A DNA stretch of 64,000 nucleotides from Macrococcoides bohemicum (GCF_042658685.1 NZ_JBHSQY010000029.1); one strand, 5' to 3'. Counted from the first letter of the stretch, positions 1-9,196 are shown. Made by a program: numbers and translations. The notes: generated by a model from the sequence alone, not told the origin.

Positions 1-1177
1 ATGTTGATGTACTTGCTGAATCAGATACTGACGTTGACGCGCTTTCTGAATCAGACACTGATGTTGACGCGCTTGCTGAATCAGATACTGACGTTGATGT
101 ACTTGCTGAATCAGATACTGATGTTGACGCGCTTGCTGAGTCAGATACTGACGTACTTGCTGAATCAGATACTGACGTTGATGTACTTGCTGAATCAGAT
201 ACTGATGTACTTGCTGAATCAGATACTGATGTCGACGCGCTCGCTGAGTCAGACACTGACGTACTTGCTGAATCAGATACTGATGTCGACGCGCTCGCTG
301 AGTCAGACACTGACGTACTTGCTGAATCAGATACTGATGTACTTGCTGAATCAGATACTGATGTACTTAATGAAGTACTATCTGAGATCGATGTTGACGC
401 GCTTGCTGAGTCAGATACTGATGTACTTGTTGAATCAGATACTGACGTTGATGTACTTGTTGAATCAGACACTGATGTTGACGCGCTTGCTGAATCAGAT
501 ACTGATGTCGACGCGCTCGCTGAGTCAGACACTGATGTTGACGCGCTTTCTGAGTCAGATACTGATGTTGATGTACTTGTTGAGTCAGATACTGATGTAC
601 TTAATGAAGTACTATCTGAGATCGATGTTGACGCGCTCGCTGAATCAGACACTGATGTACTTGTTGAGTCAGATACTGATGTTGATGTACTTGTTGAGTC
701 AGACACTGATGTACTTGCTGAGTCAGACACTGATGTTGATGTACTTGCTGAGTCAGACACTGATGTACTTGCTGAGTCAGACACTGATGTTGATGTACTT
801 GTTGAGTCAGATACAGACGTTGATGTACTTGTTGAGTCAGATACAGACGTTGATGTACTTGCTGAATCAGATACTGATGTACTTAATGAAGTACTATCTG
901 AGATCGATGTTGACGCGCTCTCTGAATCAGATACTGATGTACTTGCTGAATCAGATACTGATGTACTTAATGAAGTACTATCTGAGATCGATGTTGACGC
1001 GCTCTCTGAATCAGACACTGATGTTGACGCGCTTGCTGAATCAGATACTGATGTTGATGTACTCGCTGAATCAGATACTGATGTTGACGCGCTTTCTGAG
1101 TCAGACACTGACGTACTTGCTGAATCAGACACTGATGTTGACGCGCTCGCTGATTCAGATACTGATGTCGATGTACT
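1..1177 (-). repeat. 24/30-nt tandem repeats of adhesin region SRR2
   Basis: The block is almost entirely two interleaved units on the coding (minus) strand: a 24-nt unit encoding SDSASTSV and a 30-nt unit encoding SDSASTSTSV. A variant containing ISDSTSLSTSV recurs four times, near 360-395, 598-628, 888-912 and 960-995. All units are multiples of three, so copy-number change by slippage or recombination keeps the frame. The block reaches the window edge, so the copy number is a minimum and may be affected by assembly. Confidence 0.9.
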
Positions 1178-3025
1178 TTGTGAGTTCGCTACACTTGTAC
1201 TTGTATTCTGAGAATTAACTATACTTGTACTTGTGCTCTGCGAATTCGCTATACTTGTGCTTGTACTCTGTGAGTTCGCTACACTTGTACTTGTATTCTG
1301 AGAATTAACTATACTTGTACTTGTGCTCTGCGAATTCGCTACACTTGTACTTGTATTCTGAGAATTAACTATACTTGTGCTTGTACTCTGCGAATTCGCT
1401 ACACTTGTGCTTGTGCTCTGTGAGTTCGCTACACTTGTACTTGTTGAAACACTTGCTGAATCAGGTACAGTGATTAACTGATTATTAAAAAAGTCTGTCC
1501 CTCCAGTTACAGATGTTGCGTAAGGATCAAATTTAAATGAAGTATCACCAGTAGCATTGAGAGGAGCTGTCCAAGTCGTCGTTAACCCAGAACCTAACTT
1601 TGCATAATATCCATTCATTTGGTATCCATTAGCCCAAGTATATCCACTGCCTTGTTTAACCATAGGTGTTGTTCTAGTTTCCAGGGTACTAACTTTTGTA
1701 CCAGTTGAATCAGTAATATAACTAGTAGCGTCAGAAGGTGTACCAAACCCACTTCCTAATGTAAACATAGTTTGGTTAGATGTTCCTGTATTATATATAG
1801 CATAACTACTAGACATTGTGGATGGCGCTTTTTCCACTGTAGTAGTATTTGGATTATCATAGGTAACTGTATATGTGAATGTCACTTTACTTCCATCATT
1901 ATAAGTTTTTAATATATAGTAAATTGGAACATTGTAATTTATATCAGTACCAGCCCCCGTATATGTTAATGTCTGTCCAGCTGCTGCTAATGTATTTATC
2001 GTACTAAATGATCCCAAAGTTATTACTTTGTTAACAGTAGGAGTTTCACTAAAATAAGTTGAAAGACTCTCACTTACTGAAACAGATTCGCTCATTGATA
2101 GACTATTTAAAGAGTCAGAATCAATATTAGAATCGCTTACAGATGTTCCAGCTTCTAATGCACTTTGTGAAAGGCTTTCTGACTGAGAAATTAATTCACT
2201 ATCTGAATTATTAGTTACACTTTCTGAGTTCGAAGATGAGTCAACACTTTCTGAGTTCGAAGATGAGTCAACACTTTCTGAGTTCGAAGATGAGTCAACA
2301 CTTTCTGAGTTCGAAGATGAGTCAACACTTTCTGAGTTTGAATCAGAACTTTCACTATCCGTTGTCAAGCTTGTACTATCTTTCGTAGATGATAATGATT
2401 CATCTGAACTATTAGAGTTAACTTTCTCTTCAGAAATTGATTCACTTTCTGAAATTGATTTACTTTCTGAAAGTGATTCGCTTTCTAATATAGAAGTACT
2501 CATTGAAGATGAAATACTTTCACTTTCACTAACAGATTGATTTTCTTCTGTAGTACCACTTGAAGATTCACTAGAACTATCCTGTTCCTGTGTTTCCAAA
2601 TTCTCGCTTGATGAAGTTGAATCACCAGTTAAAGATTCAGATTCACTGACTGCACTTTCTGAATTAGAAATTACTGTAGAGTTTTGGTTAGCAACGGTTT
2701 CACTTAATGAAGATAAATCTGAAGTTATAGGAAGGTCAGATGCTGCAAAAGCTTGATTATTATCTAATAAATTTATTGTTAATAATCCCCCAGCCATGGT
2801 CGTCCCTGTAATTGCTGCATTCTTAACTCTATCAGCAGCTTTGTTTTGAATATTTTCTTTATCACTGATTTGTTTAACAATCATTGGCATACCTAAAATT
2901 CTAAGCATCTCTAACTCTTTAATACCTGCTTTAACCCAGTGTTTACCAGATTTATACAACTTAAATCTAACTTTTTCATCAATAACACTAATCTTGAAAA
3001 ATCTTTTCTTTTTAGATTCTGACAT
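1..3025 (-). CDS. Serine-rich-repeat surface adhesin (SraP-like), C-terminus beyond window edge
   Basis: An open frame of 1008 codons runs from ATG at 3025, after a GAGGTGG ribosome binding site, off the left edge without a stop. Residues 22-30 (KLYKSGKHW) match the KxYKxGKxW signal of serine-rich-repeat proteins, which are exported by the accessory Sec (SecA2/SecY2) system. A hydrophobic core lies near 69-87, with likely cleavage after AFAA near 95. A first Ser-rich region spans about 100-320, a non-repetitive putative binding region about 322-522, then a second Ser-rich region continues to the edge. Family members are glycosylated and anchored by LPXTG, but that end and any gtf/sec genes lie outside. 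The binding region is Thr/Tyr/Gly-rich; I could not assign it to a known lectin fold. Surface adhesion is inferred from the family. Confidence 0.9.
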   Translation of the reverse strand, partial: MSESKKKRFFKISVIDEKVRFKLYKSGKHWVKAGIKELEMLRILGMPMIVKQISDKENIQNKAADRVKNAAITGTTMAGGLLTINLLDNNQAFAASDLPITSDLSSLSETVANQNSTVISNSESAVSESESLTGDSTSSSENLETQEQDSSSESSSGTTEENQSVSESESISSSMSTSILESESLSESKSISESESISEEKVNSNSSDESLSSTKDSTSLTTDSESSDSNSESVDSSSNSESVDSSSNSESVDSSSNSESVDSSSNSESVTNNSDSELISQSESLSQSALEAGTSVSDSNIDSDSLNSLSMSESVSVSESLSTYFSETPTVNKVITLGSFSTINTLAAAGQTLTYTGAGTDINYNVPIYYILKTYNDGSKVTFTYTVTYDNPNTTTVEKAPSTMSSSYAIYNTGTSNQTMFTLGSGFGTPSDATSYITDSTGTKVSTLETRTTPMVKQGSGYTWANGYQMNGYYAKLGSGLTTTWTAPLNATGDTSFKFDPYATSVTGGTDFFNNQLITVPDSASVSTSTSVANSQSTSTSVANSQSTSTSIVNSQNTSTSVANSQSTSTSIVNSQNTSTSVANSQSTSTSIANSQSTSTSIVNSQNTSTSVANSQSTSTSVSESASASTSVSDSASTSVSDSESASTSVSDSASTSTSVSDSASASTSVSDSESASTSISDSTSLSTSVSDSASTSVSDSESASTSISDSTSLSTSVSDSASTSTSVSDSTSTSTSVSDSTSTSTSVSDSASTSVSDSASTSTSVSDSASTSVSDSTSTSTSVSDSTSTSVSDSASASTSISDSTSLSTSVSDSTSTSTSVSDSESASTSVSDSASASTSVSDSASASTSVSDSTSTSTSVSDSTSTSVSDSASASTSISDSTSLSTSVSDSASTSVSDSASTSVSDSASASTSVSDSASTSVSDSASASTSVSDSASTSVSDSASTSTSVSDSASTSVSDSASASTSVSDSASTSTSVSDSASASTSVSDSESASTSVSDSASTST
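1178..1447 (-). repeat. 30-nt tandem repeats at start of SRR2
   Basis: About eight 30-nt units encode a ten-residue motif alternating between VANSQSTSTS and IVNSQNTSTS. They contain Asn and Gln rather than the Asp of the adjoining block, so SRR2 is built from two repeat families that abut near 1178. Confidence 0.85.
2216..2341 (-). repeat. 27-nt tandem repeats in adhesin region SRR1
   Basis: Four near-identical 27-nt copies plus a diverged fifth encode the nine-residue unit SNSESVDSS. They sit in the first Ser-rich region and keep the reading frame. Confidence 0.85.
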
Positions 3026-3256
3026 ATGCCACCTCTTAAATTTTAAATTTACAGAATTTTAAATAACAAAATTTAAATCCATACTATATTATTTAATTAT
3101 TTTTATAGCTAAAACTTTTTTATTTATTATTAATAATAAATAAAAACCACTAAAGAACTTATTATTACAATGGTGTAAAAAGTGAATATATTCCCCTTAG
3201 TATATATAGATATTAAATTAATTTCTGTTATATATCTTAAATGATATAAACTTTTT

Positions 3257-3293
3257 TTAAAAGAGACATTTTACTGATAAATGTCTTCTTTTA
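3257..3293. terminator. Hairpin upstream of adhesin gene
   Basis: GACATTT and AAATGTC form a 7-bp stem around a short loop, flanked by AAAAGA and TCTTTT so that a T-rich tract follows on either strand. It lies between the adhesin start and the IS remnants. It could terminate transcription coming from the IS side, or it could be part of the IS21-type end. Confidence 0.45.
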
Positions 3294-3327
3294 GTTTTTT
3301 AAAACGACGAATCGCTTTATATCAATA

Positions 3328-3392
3328 GCGGTTTATGAATATAGTTTTATGGCGGTTTGAAAATGTCGTTTTTTAGCGATTTATGAATGTCG
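3328..3392 (-). repeat. Three 17-bp direct repeats, 24-bp period, IS21-type end
   Basis: Related 17-mers start at 3328 (GCGGTTTATGAATATAG), 3352 (GCGGTTTGAAAATGTCG) and 3376 (GCGATTTATGAATGTCG), exactly 24 bp apart. Multiple short direct repeats near the termini, thought to be transposase binding sites, are characteristic of IS21-family elements. The array directly abuts, and partly overlaps, the end of the istB remnant. Confidence 0.65.
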
Positions 3393-3873
3393 TATATTTA
3401 AGGATTTTTCGTTTTTATAATCTTTTAATTGATATGATTCCCCGGTAATTTTAAATACTTTAGAATGGTGAATTAATCAATCAATTATAGCTGCTGATAC
3501 GATTTTATTACTGAATTGCTCACCCCAGCCAGAAAAGGGAATATTAGTCGTAATTATTGTTGATTTCATTTCGTATCTTAGTGACATTAACTGATAAAAT
3601 AAATCCGCTCGTTTTTAAGTGATGGGAGTATAGCCAATTTCATCAATGATAAGTAACTCTATTCTATTTAATTACCTTAATGTTTTATTGATGATTCCTT
3701 TGTAATCTGAGTCAGTTAATAAGTCTATTAAATCTTTAAAGGTATAGAATCTAGTCTTTATATTTTGTTTACATGCTTCTATTTCCTAATGAGATTGCCA
3801 AGTGTGTTTTACCAACACCACTGTTATCCAGGAAACAAATATTAATACTATCTTCTAAGAAATGCATAGATCT
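3381..3873 (-). pseudogene. istB remnant (IS21-family helper ATPase)
   Basis: Conceptual translation of the minus strand gives IstB signatures in order: Walker A (NSGVGKTHLAISLG), Walker B (ELLIIDEIGYTPIT), then the C-terminal run STIITTNIPFSGWG and the ending GESYQLKD. IstB is the AAA+ helper that targets IS21-family transposition. The reading frame is broken by several in-frame stops and at least one frameshift, the N-terminus is missing, and no istA is present. The element is dead. Its upstream end is fused to an IS3-type fragment. Confidence 0.8.
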
Positions 3874-3875
3874 TA

Positions 3876-4037
3876 AAGCAAGAAATGTTTTATGGTGAGA
3901 CATTTGAATCATACGATGAATTAGCAAATGAAATTAATAAGTATATAGAATATTATAATTTCGTAAGAAAGAAGTGAAAATTAAAAAGCAAGACTCCTGT
4001 AGAATACAGAAATCTTGCTTTAATAAAAGTAGCATAA
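3876..4037 (+). pseudogene. IS3/IS150-type transposase C-terminal remnant
   Basis: The translation contains EMFYGETFESYDEL, then YIEYYNFVRKK, an in-frame TGA, and KLKSKTPVEYRNLA. This is the typical end of IS3-family OrfB (YNxxR, then KLKxxxPVEYR) in the rve integrase fold. Only about the last 50 residues remain and the stop codon sits between the two signature blocks, so the copy is non-functional. It joins the istB remnant at about 3875. Confidence 0.8.
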
Positions 4038-4039
4038 TA

Positions 4040-4066
4040 AAAAGTTCAACTTTTGGGTTCACTACA
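4040..4066 (+). repeat. Likely right terminal inverted repeat of the IS3-type remnant
   Basis: Just past the transposase stop, the complement reads TGTAGTGAACCCAAAAGTTG, resembling IS150-group ends. No matching left end was found in the window. Confidence 0.5.
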
Positions 4067-4198
4067 TTAGCACAGAAGGCTTTTTAGTTGTCTAGCTTAA
4101 TTTTACAAATTAACGATTTATTCATTTAGCTTAGTTCCTGATTGATATACTAATATATACTGTTTAATTGCGACATTTTTGTGAACTCACATATGTTT

Positions 4199-5791
4199 TT
4201 ATTTTAATATTGCATTACCAAAATCAAGATAACCATATTTATCTTCATCTACATACTTTACAACAGAAGGATAGAAGAAGACTTTCTGCTTTAATAGTAC
4301 ATTTGCAAATAAATATCTATCTTCAAAAGATTGTAGAATTGTTTTTGCGATATTTTCAAGCTGATCAAAATTTTCATATCTATAATTTTTAATAAATTCT
4401 ATACAATTTGGATCATCGATATACCAATCTTTAAATTTACAATGTAATAGTAAATCGTAAAGCATAAATGGTTGTTTCTGATTATATGCTTCTGACATCC
4501 ACACAATATCAACATCATATTCTTTCAAGCTTGTGCTTAAATAATTGTGATGTTCTGTATATATAAGCTCTATATAATAACCTGTTTTATTTAGTTCGTC
4601 TCTCACCTTTTCCATGATTTCAGCGTTGTATTGATCGACTAACATTCGTACAGGTCTGGAAATGTTAGAAATATCTCCTCTGCTCTGTGGTTCATCAAGC
4701 AGCCAATTAAAATTCTTCCAGTTATTGATGTTATCTTCATATAGAACGTATAACATCGCTTCAATAATGACATGTCGTTCTTCTAAAGAGAATGTCGTAT
4801 TCGGATTAAAGACGAGCATATCGTTACCTATATAGACTCTTTTAGATAGTGATTTGTCATATTTATTGGATGATATATATTCCAGAAAACGTTTACGGTT
4901 TTTAATCAATAGTATTTCCTCGATTAGAACGACACGTTTGTAGTAAGGATTTAGTGACAGTTTAATTTCATTTTCATCTTTAAAAGACAAATAGTAGGGG
5001 CCAGTACCTTGAAGTTCCCCATTTTTCACTTTAAAGATTGATGCAAATGGCTCGGCAAGCAAATACTTAACATGATCTGTTCTCTCACATAGTTCAATCG
5101 TTAAATAGTACTTATCAATGATTGTTATTTTGTTCACGTTGCCAAAATAAATACGATAATTTGAGTCAAACATCAAGGCATAAAGTGAGTCATACACATG
5201 TTGTGCTGTTAGTTTAGTCTTGTCATTGAAGTAAATATCTTTATGTAAGTATATATGAAGTGTTTGTTCTTTCCACTCATCGTACTTTACGATTTCATTT
5301 AGGATTTTGTTATCCTTATCAAGTTTATATAACGTATTATTGGTCTGCGTAATCACTTGGAAGCTGATTATATCTTGAGAGATATGTGGGTGTATTGTAT
5401 AGGGAATTGAATACACGAAATCGACAACCATATTACCACTACTATCTTCTTGTTTAAAACTTTCTTTCAACTTTTTAACAATAACTTCTTTCGATTCATC
5501 ATCCCACGGCAACTCCAGAAAATCATTGATTTCCTGGAGTGTCATATTTTTATGGTGTTTCATCGCATAGTAGAACAATTCTTTTTCGACGTCAGTAATA
5601 AATGTTATTTCAGCTTTTCGACCTCTACCTACAGCCGGTGTATATTTAATATAGCCTTCATCTGCCCATTGCTTTAATAGTCTTGATAATTGTCGATTTG
5701 ATATATTTAAGTATTCTGCCAAAGTAACATCTTCTATATTATCGGTGATATATTTTTCTAAATATAATAATCTTTTATCCATTTTAATCAC
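4199..5791 (-). CDS. SgrR-like transcriptional regulator with solute-binding domain (copy 1)
   Basis: A 530-residue protein with an N-terminal winged-helix region (about 1-65, including LAEYLNISNRQLSRLLKQW) and, from about 130, a region resembling family 5 extracellular solute-binding proteins but without a signal peptide. This is the architecture of SgrR regulators, cytoplasmic sensors that bind a small molecule with a transporter-derived domain. GTG at 5791 is preferred because TAGGAAG lies six bases upstream; the ATG at 5782 would be too far. It is followed 120 bp upstream by a paralogue of the same layout. No transporter gene adjoins the pair, so ligand and target genes are unknown. Confidence 0.8.
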   Translation of the reverse strand: MIKMDKRLLYLEKYITDNIEDVTLAEYLNISNRQLSRLLKQWADEGYIKYTPAVGRGRKAEITFITDVEKELFYYAMKHHKNMTLQEINDFLELPWDDESKEVIVKKLKESFKQEDSSGNMVVDFVYSIPYTIHPHISQDIISFQVITQTNNTLYKLDKDNKILNEIVKYDEWKEQTLHIYLHKDIYFNDKTKLTAQHVYDSLYALMFDSNYRIYFGNVNKITIIDKYYLTIELCERTDHVKYLLAEPFASIFKVKNGELQGTGPYYLSFKDENEIKLSLNPYYKRVVLIEEILLIKNRKRFLEYISSNKYDKSLSKRVYIGNDMLVFNPNTTFSLEERHVIIEAMLYVLYEDNINNWKNFNWLLDEPQSRGDISNISRPVRMLVDQYNAEIMEKVRDELNKTGYYIELIYTEHHNYLSTSLKEYDVDIVWMSEAYNQKQPFMLYDLLLHCKFKDWYIDDPNCIEFIKNYRYENFDQLENIAKTILQSFEDRYLFANVLLKQKVFFYPSVVKYVDEDKYGYLDFGNAILK

Positions 5792-5911
5792 ATGCTACTT
5801 CCTACAAAGTTATAAAAATTTAAATTTTTAAATAAATTTATTTTTTTAATTTTATAATAAACATTATTATACAAATTAATAAGAGATATTTTAAAATTGC
5901 CCCTTTTACAC

Positions 5912-7489
5912 TTATCTTACGAGTATATCTCCGAATATAATTATACCATCATTGTTAAATTTAACATTTTTCTGACCCTTCAAAACGATAAACTTTCTTC
6001 TCTTCTGTTTTGTAATCATGAAATAAGCATTATTTGTTAAGAAGTCTGAGTAACCTTGTTCTAGTTTTTTCCATTTATTAAGTGGTTTTACAAGGTATTC
6101 TTTTTTTAACATTCTCATTTCCGGTAAACAATCAAACCATTGTCTCATATGCGTATAGTTCATCAGTTTATAAAAATATGTTTCTTCTCTGTAAGTATGA
6201 CCTAATATTACAAAATCACATTGTATTTCTTTGTTATTCTGACCAATAAAATAATCAAAGGGCAACTCTACAGATGCTATGTTAAATCCAACTGCTTTAA
6301 GGTACTGATAAAGTGGTATTACTTTATGCCTTGTTAAGTCAGGTATCCCCATAACAATTGATTTCTTAGTTATCGAATATTGCTCTAATGTTAGATCTTC
6401 ATAATCTTGGTAGTAATGTTTTTTTATGTAATGCAAAAGAACCCGTCTTTCTTGTAAATCTAATTGAGTAAAGCAAGGATTCATCATTACAAATTTTGTC
6501 ATCTTCGCATATTTATCAACTTCTTCACAATGTTTATCTTTAATAAAGCTTTCATAACTTGCGTAACTTTTCATTAAAAAAACATCGTTAATTTCAGGTA
6601 AAGCATGATGAGATGTTTGGCGTGCTGTTAATTGAATATAACTATCCTTTATTGATGCTATATAGTATGTGTTTGTACCAATAAAAGCATCAAATTCCTG
6701 AATATAAATGCTTGAAAAAGTGCTCGATAAATCAAACTTCAATTTGTCTAAGTCAGCATCAAAATAGATTTTTAATGCAAATAAATCAACTAATTCAATT
6801 TTATAAATGTAGTCTAAGTTTTCTTTATGCCACTCATGATTAATTAATGTCTCTAAACAATTTACAACATCAACTGCCAACAAATTCTTCCCATTAGAAA
6901 ACGTAATATCCTGATATAAATATAAAGTAATACTATTTTCATCAACCACTTCATATTGAACAAGTTTGGATGTAAACGTCATGTCATTTGAAATTGTATA
7001 TAATCGATCCATTGTATTATACAAAAGCGTATCTAAAGCTATGTCTGTTTGTTGGAGTGGATTTAAGTTCTCTGGAAGCCGATAAATATAATCCATCGTT
7101 ACTGTGCCTTTTTGCTCTTTAAGTGGTGACATTTGCGTATTCTCTGCATGAATAGCATTGTTAAACAAACCTTCAATAAGCCTCTTAGAAGATTCATTTA
7201 AAGGGAGTGACAATATATGTGTTATTTCTTCAATAGAATAATCATTTAAGTTGGAAATGATATCCATTATAACTTGTTGTTCGATATCAACGTTGAATAT
7301 TATCGTTGAATAATTGCCTCGGCCAATGCCACCGATATATTCTATTATTCCTTCGTCCTGCCACTGATTAATAAGTCGTGATAACTGCCTCGGTGTAATC
7401 TCAATGTACTCTGCAACTTCTTCTCTTAAGAAATCATGTTCTTCCAAATATTTATACAGTAACAACAACTTTTCATCAATTGTTTTCAT
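5912..7489 (-). CDS. SgrR-like transcriptional regulator with solute-binding domain (copy 2)
   Basis: A 525-residue paralogue of the neighbouring gene. The N-terminal helix-turn-helix contains VAEYIEITPRQLSRLINQW, closely matching the copy 1 motif, followed by a GxGRG-type wing (GGIGRGNYS). A solute-binding-protein-like region starts near residue 135 (MDYIYRLPENLNPLQQTDI) and lacks a signal peptide. The ATG at 7489 has AAAAGTGG at a normal distance; a GTG at 7498 is possible. The paralogues are strongly diverged outside the DNA-binding region, which suggests an old duplication and possibly different ligands. Family membership is clear, function unknown. Confidence 0.8.
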   Translation of the reverse strand: MKTIDEKLLLLYKYLEEHDFLREEVAEYIEITPRQLSRLINQWQDEGIIEYIGGIGRGNYSTIIFNVDIEQQVIMDIISNLNDYSIEEITHILSLPLNESSKRLIEGLFNNAIHAENTQMSPLKEQKGTVTMDYIYRLPENLNPLQQTDIALDTLLYNTMDRLYTISNDMTFTSKLVQYEVVDENSITLYLYQDITFSNGKNLLAVDVVNCLETLINHEWHKENLDYIYKIELVDLFALKIYFDADLDKLKFDLSSTFSSIYIQEFDAFIGTNTYYIASIKDSYIQLTARQTSHHALPEINDVFLMKSYASYESFIKDKHCEEVDKYAKMTKFVMMNPCFTQLDLQERRVLLHYIKKHYYQDYEDLTLEQYSITKKSIVMGIPDLTRHKVIPLYQYLKAVGFNIASVELPFDYFIGQNNKEIQCDFVILGHTYREETYFYKLMNYTHMRQWFDCLPEMRMLKKEYLVKPLNKWKKLEQGYSDFLTNNAYFMITKQKRRKFIVLKGQKNVKFNNDGIIIFGDILVR

Positions 7490-7577
7490 CTTATCCACTT
7501 TTCATAAAATAATTTTGTTAATATATATTATTTTAATAAATAAAAATTGTTTTGTCATATTTAATTATATTTAATTA

Positions 7578-9056
7578 TTAATTATATGCATAAAATTTCA
7601 TATATGGGTGCATATAAATTGGATACTGCGCTTTAAATGCTTCTATTGATTGCGTTGTAATTGCAACGATTTTAAAGTCTTTATGCAATTGATACGTTGC
7701 CGCTTCTGACTGCCCTAATGTCGCGCGTGTAAGTTCTGTCATAATCGGTAACGACACATGTTCACCTTGCGCAGCGTGAATTAATGGTTTCAGTTGTCCT
7801 GCACTTATTTGATCAAAATCTTCTATTAATAAATCGCATTGCACAGCACTTGATAGCGCTTCAGTAATAATACCTTGGTGAAGCACTGTATATTCTTCTT
7901 CTTTAACGTATTGTCCATATAAATTACCAATCGTCCAATCATTTCCTGCAGTAAAAACTTTGAGTTGTGACCGTTTTAGCTGCAAATACTTAATAGCAGT
8001 TGCTATCCCATTAAAATGTTCTGGTAAGCTAAATACGTATATCATCTTCCACGGTTCTGATGGTGTATACAATTTATTTGTTTCATTCGGTAATGCTTGC
8101 TGGGTATTATTTCGTGGTTTATTTAATCCGTGTATCGGACTTAACATATCACTTGCTTGTGCTTGCTTATGTGCACTGTGCATATTTTTCTTCGCTGAGT
8201 AGCTTGCTGCTTCAATCGTTTGCTGTATAGAAGTTGAGATAGGCGGTGTTTCTTCAGATGGATTGAGGAACGCTTCATATTGTATACGAGTTATCTCAGT
8301 AATCGACTCATTCCACTTCTCATGTAAGAAATATTGCGCACGTAATTGTGGTTCACGGTCTAGTTCATAGATGGTACGTGGCGTAATGTCTTCTATATAT
8401 TTTATCTTTACTGCTGTGCTGTCAGTTCTTCCTGGAATCGGTTGATTTTGTTGCATTCCTTCTATTACGCTAGCAGTTCCGTAAATACCACGTTCAGGTG
8501 CTGTCTTATAAATAATTACCTTATCCTCTGGCTGCATCTGCCCGTAATGTTTAAATCCATTTCTGTTAACACCATTAATATTACATACATAAATCGTATA
8601 CGTTTCGTCGGCTTTAAAATCTATATCTTCTTTCATTAGAAAATAGCGATTAATCTTTTCTTCATTTCGACCAACGCGTAGCAACTTGTCATACTCTTCT
8701 TCAGATAATGGATTGAGCAGTTGCTCTTTCATGCCGTTAATCGTTTGTTTAAGCGCTTCATCCCGAATAAGATATTCCTTCGTAAATGGTGCAAGCTTTT
8801 CATCATATTTAAAATGGATTTTAATTTGACCACGTCTCGGCTCTTCCACTTTAAAGACAGAACCTGCTCCAAGAATCCCTATTTTATTCTGCACTTGATA
8901 GAAGATTACTTTATCTCCCGGCATAGCGCGTTTAAATGCTGTATATCCTTCATTTGGGTTAAAGTGTACTGTGGAATCGAACACTGAAACTTGTCCCATT
9001 AAATCTTCGAAGTGATTAAATCTATTGTATCCACAATTCAACCAAAAGTAGTTCAC
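7578..9056 (-). CDS. Double EVE-like domain protein with degenerate McrB-like AAA region
   Basis: A 492-residue protein. Residues 1-125 (MNYFWLNCGYNRF, then PGDKVIFYQ) and about 130-270 (DETYTIYVCNI, then PEDKVIIYKT) look like two EVE/PUA-like domains, which in other proteins read modified bases. After a low-complexity linker (about 270-320), residues 325-492 resemble an McrB-type AAA module: HQGIITEAL, then Walker-B-like DLLIEDFDQI, then KDFKIVAITTQS at the sensor-1 position. The place where Walker A should be reads SLPEHFNGIATAIKYL, so ATP binding by the usual P-loop looks lost. GTG start with an AGGGGGA ribosome binding site. No McrC-like nuclease adjoins. Domain calls are by eye; a role in defence or modified-nucleic-acid sensing is inference. 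Confidence 0.6.
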   Translation of the reverse strand: MNYFWLNCGYNRFNHFEDLMGQVSVFDSTVHFNPNEGYTAFKRAMPGDKVIFYQVQNKIGILGAGSVFKVEEPRRGQIKIHFKYDEKLAPFTKEYLIRDEALKQTINGMKEQLLNPLSEEEYDKLLRVGRNEEKINRYFLMKEDIDFKADETYTIYVCNINGVNRNGFKHYGQMQPEDKVIIYKTAPERGIYGTASVIEGMQQNQPIPGRTDSTAVKIKYIEDITPRTIYELDREPQLRAQYFLHEKWNESITEITRIQYEAFLNPSEETPPISTSIQQTIEAASYSAKKNMHSAHKQAQASDMLSPIHGLNKPRNNTQQALPNETNKLYTPSEPWKMIYVFSLPEHFNGIATAIKYLQLKRSQLKVFTAGNDWTIGNLYGQYVKEEEYTVLHQGIITEALSSAVQCDLLIEDFDQISAGQLKPLIHAAQGEHVSLPIMTELTRATLGQSEAATYQLHKDFKIVAITTQSIEAFKAQYPIYMHPYMKFYAYN

Positions 9057-9166
9057 AAATATTTCCCCCTGTTTGCTCAGTTAACTTTATTATAGTAAAG
9101 ATTTTATGGGTATGATAGCGTTTTATATTAAATTAATTGTTTTAAACTGATTACTGAAGTATATGC

Positions 9167-9196
9167 GTAAAAAAGAGCCCTTTACAGGACTCTTAA
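9167..9196 (-). terminator. Intrinsic terminator of the yeiH-like operon
   Basis: On the minus strand AAGAGTCC pairs with GGGCTCTT (one G-T pair) and is followed by six T residues. It lies directly after the 25-aa peptide gene. Confidence 0.85.

Noticed and set aside
1..1218. 405-codon plus-strand open frame rich in MLMYLLNQ-type repeats
   Set aside because: It is the antisense shadow of the minus-strand serine-rich repeats. It has no ribosome binding site, and the minus frame has a signal peptide and coherent domains.
1..1450. CRISPR-like array
   Set aside because: The repeats are contiguous multiples of three inside a coding frame, without unique spacers and without cas genes.
3300..4070. 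An intact insertion sequence
   Set aside because: Both transposition genes are truncated with in-frame stops and only single ends were found.
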